In this document: positions 51,053-59,021 of the stretch, piece by piece
How positions within the stretch are numbered: position 1 is the first letter of the stretch
How the letters are laid out: each line of letters begins with the position of its first letter
From: Nostoc sp. UHCC 0702
GTDB taxonomy: Bacteria > Cyanobacteriota > Cyanobacteriia > Cyanobacteriales > Nostocaceae
Assembly: GCA_017164015.1 (NCBI GenBank)
Contig: CP071065.1
Coordinates: 3,004,501-3,068,500, forward strand
Length of the DNA: 64,000 bases
Direction of reading: 5' to 3'
Notes under the pieces: model-generated
What the model was told of the DNA's origin: nothing
Seen by the model: the letters and a program-made list of their open reading frames with translations, nothing else
The model's database searches: none
Position numbers and translations under genes: made by a program

Positions 51053-51268
51053 TTAACACTGACGTTCATAAGCAAGGTCACGTATCAGGGTTAGCCGAGA
51101 TTGAATGTAGGCGCTGAGAAAATCGGTGTCGTTGGGATCTAACAACGCTTGTGTTGTAGTTTGTTTGACCAACCATTGCACCAAGCTAGCGTCGTCCATC
51201 TGCAAGAGGGTCTTAGTTTGGGAATTTTCAACCACAGACCAAAGCTGACGCAGAATTTTAGGAGTCAT
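51053..51268 (-). CDS. Small conserved hypothetical protein
   Basis: 71 aa. Two or three helices: I-L-R-Q-L-W-S-V-V-E-N-S-Q, D-D-A-S-L-V-Q-W-L-V-K-Q and F-L-S-A-Y-I-Q-S-R-L-T-L-I-R-D-L-A. Soluble, no signal. The look is that of a small conserved cyanobacterial protein, but I know no function. Single gene. Confidence 0.6.
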   Translation of the reverse strand: MTPKILRQLWSVVENSQTKTLLQMDDASLVQWLVKQTTTQALLDPNDTDFLSAYIQSRLTLIRDLAYERQC

Positions 51269-51514
51269 CAGACCTCAAGTTAATCATTAGTTAGCTTAGC
51301 TGTTTTCAGATTACACAATTTCAGCAGCAGGTTACGATCTAAATGTACAAGCTGAGACAAGTATTATTAAAAAGTTAATATCGTGATTTATATCTTTATG
51401 AAGATTAAGACTTGAGCGACTGCTCGAAAAATTAATAAAACTTAGTTAATACAAATTGTGTAGTAGTTGCTGATACGTTTTATCTTTTGGTGAAACGAGT
51501 CAATTTATACGAAT

Positions 51515-52909
51515 TTACTCGTCAAATCGCTGTCTATAGCTGTCGAATAGCTCATTAATCTTCTTGGATTCGGATACAAGTGTTCCTCGCTCATCACGGA
51601 AAGTGCGATCGCTCCTACCTCTGAAGGAAAGCCAGTTAAAACTTGTGGTGACAGCAAATTTCGTATCCGAAATGAGAATTTTAGCGTGTGTATCTCCCAA
51701 ACGCTTCAGATGGAAATTATTATTGTACTTACTAGCTAATTGTTGTATTCTTTTCTCAGCTTCGCTATCAGCTTGGTATTTTTTATCTTGATCATCTTCC
51801 CCCAATCCATACCCAATATAAACTAGCACATCCCGCTTGAGGAGATTTTCCAAATCTGCAAGAAAACGTTTATCTACAGAATTAGCTCGTATCCAAGGTG
51901 AGATAATCATCAAACGTTCTTGGGTATGACGCAAAGCTTCTTCTAGAAGCGGACGGTGTTCGTACATCTCCAACCAACGCATAGGTACTGTAGCTAAGAG
52001 GGAATTTAACTGTTCCTTCAGTTCTCCAATTTGTTGTTTTGCAGATTGTAACTGCTGCTGAAGTATAATTTGTTCTTCTTCATTTTCAGTTGCTTCAAGG
52101 TTGTTTTGAGTTACTTCTATCTCAGCTGCAATCTTTGCTTGATTAGTATAAACTTCTTCTTTTAAATCTTCAATTGTTTGCAGTGGAACTTGAGCAACAA
52201 AATCACGTCCTAAAATTTCTTCAGCTAACTTTCTAGGTGAGCTTTCTTTGAGAGTTTCAACAATCCGCAGTTTTTTTATCCCATTAGAGCGAGCAAAAGC
52301 ACTTTCATGTTCAGTAGAAATAACATTATCAATTAAAAAAGACACCTGAACATCATCACTATTTTTAGCTTTATATATGAGTGCAATTGCTTCTTGAAAA
52401 AATCTCTGCCTTCCTTCGATAGCTTTTAATGATAGTAAGTCTCTCTCTTCTTTGAACTTTGCTTTACTTGCTCCCTCTATCTGGCGGATAATTCCATCGA
52501 CATCTTTAAGTTTGATATCAGATAATTCTGGGGCTTTATTTGGAAAAGCATCAATCTCTATAATTACTTTTTCACGTAATTCTTTGTGTTTCAGAAAATA
52601 TGAATCACTACCATACCAGCGAGTATATCGTAATAATCCATCAAAATGGATATCGAATGTCCGTTCTTCAGGAACAATGATTTTAGCATCTCGGAGAGTT
52701 ACAGTACCTTTTTTAGTTAATTTCCAAACTTGTAACTTAGAATCATCAGGTGCTATCAGGTCAATATTCTCGGTCATTCTTAAATTGACTATTGTATCTT
52801 TTAAAATAGGTTTTTCTATACCGAGAAAAGCACTAACTTCATCTTCTGAATCAAGACCAGCATCAATAGATTTTAAGACAAATTCTTCTAGAGGTGGTAT
52901 TTGCTTACG
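51515..52909 (-). pseudogene. PLD-like nuclease-family protein, 5' end lost to an IS insertion
   Basis: The frame from ATG 52777 (420 aa) continues upstream without stop as sensible protein (R-K-Q-I-P-P-L-E-E-F-V-L-K-S-I-D) up to 52909, where the IS left end begins. So at least 44 codons of the original N-terminus are still readable and the rest is gone. The middle has a long coiled coil (about 205-260). The C-terminus has a single phospholipase D motif H-A-K-I-L-I-S-D (H364, K366, D371), then F-A-V-T-T-S-F-N-W-L-S-F-R-G. Such single-HKD proteins work as dimers, often as nucleases in defence loci. A shortened protein might still be made from the ATG at 52777. I could not find the missing 5' part beyond the IS. 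Confidence 0.75.
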
Positions 52910-54642
52910 TAGGGGTTGCTGAAAAAGTATGAAAAAGCAATTCTTTTGGGTTGACTAGTTATTCAAGCAAAATAAAAGATAAGCTTTTGTTGTTCCTAAA
53001 TCACAAAATAATAATTTTCAGTTATACGTAACTGCAAAAAAGGTGCAGTTTTCAAAAATAGACATAAAAAAGCATAAAACACCCGCGACAGGTGAGTAGA
53101 AAGATTCATCACTAAAAAAGTAATAGCAATTGCAGTTTCAGAAGTATGGGAAAGTTTCGCCATCACTCGATTGAGGCTAAACCTTCTTTTAGCTTGCCCA
53201 AATTTTCCTTCAATACAATTACGAATTCTCTCAGATTCTAAATCTCGTTTCTTTTTTTCTTTACTAAGATTAGCAGGTGGTCTTCCCAAAGGAGGGCCAC
53301 TCATGATAATACCTCTTTTTTTGCACCAAGCTCGGTTATCTCTTGTGCGATAAATTTTATCAACATGGACGGATTCTGGATAATAGCCAGTATAATTTTT
53401 ATATGCTTCTACTTGTGATTTTAAGTCTCCTGATTCATTAAAATTATCCCAACTAAGATGGTCTAAAAATACATATCCATCAAAATAACTAGCTGATAAT
53501 TTTGCCCCAAATTCCACGGCTTTCCCAGCTTTTCCACGGACAATTGGACGGATATGTGGTTGGCTTAAGCTAACGATTCGGTCATCAATACTCTGTTTTT
53601 TATTTTCATACAACCATAGTTGTTGACGATAAACTTCTACAACTACAAGCAACATTTTATATTGTCTAGTACTTAGTTTTTCTAGAGTTGCTCCTGATCT
53701 GATTAGCTGGTCAATATGAGATAAGTTTCTTTTGATATATTGAAGCTGCTTTTTAATCGCTTTTTTCCTATCTTTTTGGGATACACGACGTTTTTTAGCG
53801 ACTTCTAAGTAGTCTTTTCTCGCTATTTACCGATAAGTCCTTGGTTTTTTCTCTAATGTACCTTTTATCTGTTCATCAAGAAGGTCTATTATTCGTTCTG
53901 TCTGTTTTCTTACTTGGTTCAATAGCTCGAAATCTGTTGGATAGCTGATATCTGCTGGCGCACAAGTCGCATCTAATATTAATTTTCCCCGATTTTTTAG
54001 CTTGTTATCTTCTTTTTCTAATCCTTCTGTTTTTTTTTGAGTTGATTCAGTTGATTCAGTTGATTCAGTTGCTAAAGTCGAAGATGTTGTCTCTAGCATC
54101 CTCTTAACAATTTCTTGATTTACTTTGTTTACTAAGTCTGCACTAATTCTTTCACGAAAATGGACTAGCATAGATGCATCAAATGGAGCTTCATTAATAT
54201 AAGATGATATCCCTATCAAGTACTGTAGATAAGGGTTTTCCTTGATTTGTTCTACTGTCTCTCTATCACTTATTCCTAGCTTTTCTTTGATTATTAATGC
54301 CCCTAATGCCATCCGAAATGACTTTGCTGGCGCTCCCATCTCTACAGAGAACCCGGATGAATATTCCTCTTCAAATTCTGCCCAGGGTATTAAATCCGCC
54401 AGAATAATCCAACGATTATCTGATGACAACTTGCCTGAAAACGGAAATTCAAAGTTCTCTGGTGAGATTGGATTTTGCCCCTGTTTTCGGTACATAGTTA
54501 CAAACAGCACACTTGTGTACTGCTGGTCGCGGTTATGCAAGGATTTTGGGCTATTTTACCCTCAAGCCTTGCACCTGAATATACTTCTTTGGTCAGATAA
54601 TCTATATCCTGTGAGCTTCTCTTTCTTTTTCAGCAACCCCTA
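52910..54642 (-). mobile_element. IS5-superfamily insertion sequence
   Basis: Bounded by TAGGGGTTGCTGAAAAAG (52910-52927) and its exact complement CTTTTTCAGCAACCCCTA (54625-54642), 18 bp including the outer TA. Total 1,733 bp with one transposase gene. It cuts the PLD-like gene at 52909. Confidence 0.9.
52996..54495 (-). pseudogene. IS transposase (DDE) with one in-frame stop codon
   Basis: The frame runs from ATG 54495 to the stop at 52996, but a TAA at 53827-53829 interrupts it. Translation across the stop gives R-T-Y-R-[stop]-I-A-R-K-D-Y-L-E-V-A-K-K-R-R in the same frame; a CAA codon for Gln at that place would restore it. DDE residues are visible: D in L-I-L-D-A-T-C-A-P-A-D-I, D in V-H-V-D-K-I-Y-R-T-R and E in C-I-E-G-K-F-G-Q-A-K-R-R-F. 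The N-terminal F-P-F-S-G-K-L-S-S-D-N-R-W and G-A-L-I-I-K-E-K-L-G-I-S-D fit IS5/IS1182-type enzymes. Since only one change is seen, the insertion is probably young. A run of T-E-S repeats sits near residue 160. Confidence 0.88.
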
Positions 54643-54649
54643 ATTAATA

Positions 54650-54802
54650 ACGTGAGTTCGATGAACCTCTCCCCAACGCCTCTCCGATGCGGAGAGGGGC
54701 TTTAGCATCCTTGGTAAAGAACGAAAAATCAAGGTTTTTAAGCCTCTCTCCTTTCAGGGGAGAGGTTTGGAGAGGGGTCTTTGAAATCTGTCGAACTCAC
54801 GT
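54650..54802. repeat. MITE-like element, family 2, copy 1 (TIR ACGTGAGTTCGA)
   Basis: ACGTGAGTTCGA (54650-54661) and TCGAACTCACGT (54791-54802) are exact complements around a 153-bp non-coding segment with inner GGAGAGG/CCTCTCC pairing. It lies seven bases beyond the IS end. A second copy is at 56860-56982. Confidence 0.75.
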
Positions 54803-54913
54803 TAATTATAGACTTTAATATGGTTAGAGGAATTGAGAAGAATAGCCGCACAATTTTGCAAAACCCAACATTCTGTGAATCGTTGGATTTGCCTTTTTGA
54901 GCCAATCTATTTG

Positions 54914-56182
54914 TTATTCATATTCCTGCAACGCCCCCAGCTTGGCAATTCCCGGCCAAATCATCGCCGTAGCAATCACTACCAAAATTGTACCAATTCC
55001 ACCACCAACTACAGAAAGTACTGGGCCAAACAAAGCAGCAGTCAAGCCAGACTCAAAGCCCCCCAATTCATTGGAAGCACTGATAAACACACTGTTAATA
55101 GCAGCAACTCGTCCGCGTAAATCATCTGGGGTTCTAATTTGCACTAATGTGTGGCGAATTACAACGCTAATGGTATCCAGTGCGCCACTGAGTGTCAGCA
55201 TTAACAGTGATAGCCAAAACCAACGAGAAAGCCCAAAGATAATTGTGACAACGCCAAAGCCAACTACTGACCACAGTAGGGCTGGGCCCGCTTTGCGTAA
55301 AGGTGGCAAATACGCCAAGGTGACTGCCATGATTAACGAGCCAATGGAGGGGGCAGCCTGTAGGTATCCTAACTCTACTGGGCCTACGTGCAAAATATCC
55401 TTAGCAAAAATAGGTAGTAGGGCGATCGCACCCCCCAGCAACACAGCAAACATATCCAAGCTGATGGCTGCTAAAATTAGTTGATTTTGCCAGACAAATC
55501 TCGCACCAGCCCAAAGTGCTTTTAATGAAAGTGGTTCGGTGGGACGGATGATTTTTTCTTCTTTGATCGCCACCGTTAAACTAAAACATAGTAACGCCGC
55601 GATCGCCGCTAACACATACACTCCTGTGGCACTTCCCAATAAAGCTATGCCGAATCCCCCCAAGGCTGGGCCAATCACAGCAGCTAACTGAAAACTACTA
55701 CTATTCCAAGTAGCTGCATTGGTAAAAGCACTTACAGGTATCAACTGCCACATCAAGGCATCGCTGGCAGGTTTTAAAAATGCTCTAGCTACGCCTGTAA
55801 ATACCAAGCAGCCGTAAATCAGAAAAATTGCTCCTTGAGTATAAGAAAGCACCGCCAACGTTAGGGAGCAGAGGGCTAGTAATATGACTGATAGTAGCAT
55901 GGTTAATTTGCGATCGCGGCGATCGGCTACATCTCCTGCAATCAATGTCAGAGCAATCATTGGCAAGACTTGCGCCAGCCCCACACCACCTAACACCATA
56001 GCAGAGCCAGTACGCTCGTAGAGTTCCCAACCGATGGCTACAGTCTGCATTTGTGAGCCGATAAACAGCAGCACACGTCCAATTGTAAACAATCGATAGT
56101 CACGAAATCTCAGCGCTGCCAAGGGATCGTGTTGTCTAACCTCAGGGTTTTTACGACTTGAATTCTGTTTGCTCGAAGACAT
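54914..56182 (-). CDS. MFS transporter (EntS/MFS_3-like exporter)
   Basis: 422 aa with about eleven to twelve membrane segments. The first loop motif reads G-D-V-A-D-R-R-D-R-K (the MFS A-motif), and Q-L-A-A-V-I-G-P-A-L-G-G matches exporters related to EntS. The second-half motif has G-R-V-A-A-I-N-S-V-F-I-S-A-S-N-E. The substrate is unknown; siderophore or drug export is typical. It overlaps the MarR gene by 32 bases, so both are on one transcript and MarR probably controls it. Confidence 0.88.
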   Translation of the reverse strand: MSSSKQNSSRKNPEVRQHDPLAALRFRDYRLFTIGRVLLFIGSQMQTVAIGWELYERTGSAMVLGGVGLAQVLPMIALTLIAGDVADRRDRKLTMLLSVILLALCSLTLAVLSYTQGAIFLIYGCLVFTGVARAFLKPASDALMWQLIPVSAFTNAATWNSSSFQLAAVIGPALGGFGIALLGSATGVYVLAAIAALLCFSLTVAIKEEKIIRPTEPLSLKALWAGARFVWQNQLILAAISLDMFAVLLGGAIALLPIFAKDILHVGPVELGYLQAAPSIGSLIMAVTLAYLPPLRKAGPALLWSVVGFGVVTIIFGLSRWFWLSLLMLTLSGALDTISVVIRHTLVQIRTPDDLRGRVAAINSVFISASNELGGFESGLTAALFGPVLSVVGGGIGTILVVIATAMIWPGIAKLGALQEYE

Positions 56183-56621
56183 TTTTTAATAGAACTAAAC
56201 TTTCTTCAATGTGGGAAAGTTCTTCATCTGTCATTCCCTTAAGCAACTCAGCGATTTGGGTGCGTGTATGGGCTTGGGATTGTTGCAGATGGTACTTTCC
56301 GTCATCAGTGAGATTGAGGACTATCCGCCGTCGTTCTTGAGGATGGTGATAGCGTTCTACCAAGTTGCGTTGTACTAACCGTTCTGTGGTTGCTGATGCT
56401 GTAGCAGATGTTACACCAAGATGGTCTGCTAAGTCAGATAATGAAGCACCAGGATTACGATTGAGAAATGCTAGCGATCGCAACTGAGGTATGGAAAGAA
56501 AAGCGGCATTGTGGGCACGCATCTCAGATCGGATAAACCGCATTACTAATGGAACTGTATCCATTACTCTGGCAGCACATTCTTCGGAATTTGTACCTTG
56601 AGTGGGTTTATCCAAGGTCAT
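56151..56621 (-). CDS. MarR-family transcriptional regulator
   Basis: 156 aa. Winged helix: L-S-I-P-Q-L-R-S-L-A-F-L, A-S-L-S-D-L-A-D-H-L-G-V-T-S-A-T-A-S-A-T-T-E-R-L (recognition helix), and the wing with H-P-Q-E-R-R-R-I-V-L-N-L-T. Dimerising helices at both ends. MarR proteins usually repress a linked exporter and release DNA on binding a drug or phenolic. It is cotranscribed with the MFS gene; the ABC pair lies upstream on the same strand, with a MITE between. Confidence 0.92.
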   Translation of the reverse strand: MTLDKPTQGTNSEECAARVMDTVPLVMRFIRSEMRAHNAAFLSIPQLRSLAFLNRNPGASLSDLADHLGVTSATASATTERLVQRNLVERYHHPQERRRIVLNLTDDGKYHLQQSQAHTRTQIAELLKGMTDEELSHIEESLVLLKNVFEQTEFKS

Positions 56622-56859
56622 AGGATGTTGTTCTCCTGATTACATTGATACCCGTGGAGCAAGTTGTCCACAGATGAGGGTTCAGTCTATTAATGCTAGC
56701 AAGAGAATTGTACAATCCAGACCAGAGCCGTAGATGTTAGTACCACTACGCAAAATTCAAAATCTGAAAGTCAAAAGCTATGATATTTCTCAGTTTTTGG
56801 GCTTTTTTTGAGTAAATAGGCGTATTTAGTCCACACTATCATAGATGCATTTCTGATTA

Positions 56860-56982
56860 ACATGAGTTCGATGAACCTTTCCCCAACCCCTTTTGGACGC
56901 GGATATTGGCTCTAAATATCCTTGTTTATTGACGAAAAATCAAGCTTTGGAGGAGGGTTTTTTAAATCTGTCGAACTCACGT
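56860..56982. repeat. MITE-like element, family 2, copy 2
   Basis: ACATGAGTTCGATGAACC at the left end and CTGTCGAACTCACGT at the right end match copy 1 at 54650-54802 (one mismatch within the left terminal repeat); the inside shares CCCCAAC and GACGAAAAATCAAG-like strings. 123 bp, ending five bases before the permease stop. Confidence 0.75.
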
Positions 56983-56986
56983 CTAA

Positions 56987-57841
56987 TTACATTGCCACTC
57001 GTGGATAAAGTCGTCCACCAATGATGGCTAAAACTGTTAATGTAAATAAAAGAATCATCAAGTCAAAACCAAAGCCGTAGACGCTGGAGCCATTTAACAG
57101 CATCGTGCCACGTAAAGCGTCAACCTGGTAAGTTAAGGGGTTCAAGTGGGAAATGAACTTTAACCAGCCGGGCATCATGGCAACGGGATAGATAGCATTA
57201 CTGGCAAAAAACAACGGCATGGTTAACATTTGCCCAATTCCCGTCATCCGTTCTCGTGTTTTCGCCAAACAACCGATGATTAGCGAAAAAACGCAAAAGC
57301 AACTTGCGCCCAACATCACCAGTAGTAACACTTGGAAAATAGCTATAGGATGAAAATTTAGTTTGACACCTAAAAACGCTGCTATTACGTAAATGACTAC
57401 TACTTGTGATAGACACCGCACCCCACAAGCAAGACCTTTGCCCAAAACCATAGCTACACGCGGTGTAGGACTGGCTAGAAATTTCTGCACAATTCCTAAA
57501 TCTCGCTCCCAAATTAGTGTCATCCCACCAGTGAAAATTGCAATGTACAACACGCTCTGAGCGAGAATACCAGCAGCCATGAAGTCTAAATAAGGTAAAT
57601 TCCCCGTAGGAATCTCCCGAATGCGGGCGAATACTTGCCCAAAAATGAGTAGCCACAATGACGGTTGTACAGAACGGACTACTAAATCAGTGGGGTCGTG
57701 GCGCAGTTTACGCACTTCCAATTCAGCAATCACGAAGGTTTTCGTCACTACGTCTTTGATTGCAGAGATGAGATTACCTCGGCTAGCAGTTGGTGCTTTA
57801 ACCCAACCGTTGGACAGTACGTCTGGTTCTTGCTGTATCAC
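56987..57841 (-). CDS. ABC-2 type permease (DrrB-like)
   Basis: 284 aa. Six membrane segments after a soluble N-terminus; the family string E-R-D-L-G-I-V-Q-K-F-L-A-S-P-T-P-R follows the second segment, and N-P-L-T-Y-Q-V-D-A-L-R is near the end. These are marks of daunorubicin-type exporters and their NodJ relatives. It overlaps the ATPase gene by 44 bases, so the two form a unit. Confidence 0.9.
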   Translation of the reverse strand: MIQQEPDVLSNGWVKAPTASRGNLISAIKDVVTKTFVIAELEVRKLRHDPTDLVVRSVQPSLWLLIFGQVFARIREIPTGNLPYLDFMAAGILAQSVLYIAIFTGGMTLIWERDLGIVQKFLASPTPRVAMVLGKGLACGVRCLSQVVVIYVIAAFLGVKLNFHPIAIFQVLLLVMLGASCFCVFSLIIGCLAKTRERMTGIGQMLTMPLFFASNAIYPVAMMPGWLKFISHLNPLTYQVDALRGTMLLNGSSVYGFGFDLMILLFTLTVLAIIGGRLYPRVAM

Positions 57842-58652
57842 GGTAGCTGACTCCTGATGTTAACTGGTCACCTGTGTAGTGAATAAACACATCATCCAAA
57901 GTTGCGTTAGGTTTATCCAATGAGGCTTTTAAGTCACTTGGTGCGCCTATGGTAGCGACTGCGCCCTGCTGCATAATCGCTACTCGATTACACAAATTGT
58001 CGGCTTCTTCTAAAAAGTGAGTTGTTAAAAATATGGTTGTGCCGTAATCAACGCAAAGTTGTTGTACGAGTTGCCATACTTGAGTACGGGCGATGGGATC
58101 TAGTCCGACTGTAGGCTCATCAAGAAACAAAATTTGGGGTTGATGCAGGACTGATATGGCAATTTCCAATTTGCGGATCATGCCACCAGAGTAAGTTCGC
58201 ACCAAGCGATTGGCAGCATCTTGCAAACCCATGAATGCCAAAATATCACGGATGTGCTGACGCCGACGTGAAGAGGGAATTTCATACAGTTTGGCGAAGA
58301 TTAAGAGATTTTCGTAACCTGTAAGGCTACCATCAGCAGAGAGAGCCTGTGGCACGTAGCCAAGGACTCGTCTAACAGCATTAGGTTGATGGGTTACATC
58401 GTAGCCAGCTAGAATTGCCTTCCCAGCGCTAAGAGGTAGCAATGTCGTCAACATCTTAATAGCCGTACTCTTACCTGCACCATTTGGGCCGAGTAAACCA
58501 AACACTTCACCCTGTTCCACAGATATGTCCAGGTTATCAACGGCGGTGAATTTACCAAAGCGGCGTGTGAGTTTCTGGGTTTCAAGAATAATCGGTTTCG
58601 GTTTGCTGGCAGGTGTTTCCGACCGATCTGTTTTTCCTGTCAGTGTTGTCAC
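57798..58652 (-). CDS. ABC transporter ATP-binding protein (DrrA-like)
   Basis: 284 aa. Walker A G-P-N-G-A-G-K-S-T, Q-loop Y-V-P-Q-A-L, signature Y-S-G-G-M-I-R-K (SGGM form typical of DrrA), Walker B I-L-F-L-D-E-P-T-V-G-L-D, switch H in T-T-H-F-L-E-E-A. The last 25 residues extend past the usual end because the gene runs into the permease gene. The exporter probably removes a hydrophobic compound; no biosynthetic genes are close. Confidence 0.92.
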   Translation of the reverse strand: MTTLTGKTDRSETPASKPKPIILETQKLTRRFGKFTAVDNLDISVEQGEVFGLLGPNGAGKSTAIKMLTTLLPLSAGKAILAGYDVTHQPNAVRRVLGYVPQALSADGSLTGYENLLIFAKLYEIPSSRRRQHIRDILAFMGLQDAANRLVRTYSGGMIRKLEIAISVLHQPQILFLDEPTVGLDPIARTQVWQLVQQLCVDYGTTIFLTTHFLEEADNLCNRVAIMQQGAVATIGAPSDLKASLDKPNATLDDVFIHYTGDQLTSGVSYRDTARTRRTVQRLG

Positions 58653-58798
58653 AAGTTTGATGCACTTCCTTAGTTAGAAAAACTAAATATTAGTTTGACA
58701 ATATATTTCTGGTAAGTCAATAGTTTTTTCGGGAATGGGGCATGTTACAAAATAACTAGCAATTGTTAATACCTATTGCCCCACGTTCCATACTCATA

Positions 58799-58860
58799 GG
58801 ACTTACGCAAAACTACACCCTACTTTAGGCAATTCATGAATTGCCGCTACATGAAAATAA
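58799..58860. repeat. Interspersed repeat family C, copy 1, with a family-1 end
   Basis: Begins with TAGGACTTACGCA (the end sequence of the family-1 MITEs) and continues ACGCAAAAC...GAATTCATGAATTGCC-like to about 58860. A related segment is at 62166-62225 (ACGCAAAAC...GAATTATGAATTGC). No right-hand family-1 end was seen. Confidence 0.5.
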
Positions 58861-58879
58861 GAGTTTCGACTATTATTTG

Positions 58880-59018
58880 CCCAGTCCCCAGTCCCCAGTC
58901 CCCAGTCCCCAGTCCCCAGTCCCCAGTCCCCAGTCCCCAGTCCCCAGTCCCCAGTCCCCAGTCCCCAGTCCCCAGTCCCCAGTCCCCAGTCCCCAGTCCC
59001 CAGTCCCCAGTCCCCAGT
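58880..59018. repeat. Long perfect STRR array (CCCCAGT)
   Basis: Nineteen exact CCCCAGT heptamers (58886-59018) follow one shortened unit (58880-58885). No variant unit is present. The array ends four bases before the stop of the cyclic-di-GMP gene. Open frames over the array on both strands are repeat artefacts. Confidence 0.95.
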
Positions 59019-59021
59019 CCC

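Noticed and set aside
54242..54643. 133-codon plus-strand frame in the IS
   Set aside because: Shadow of the transposase reading frame, ending in the terminal repeat.
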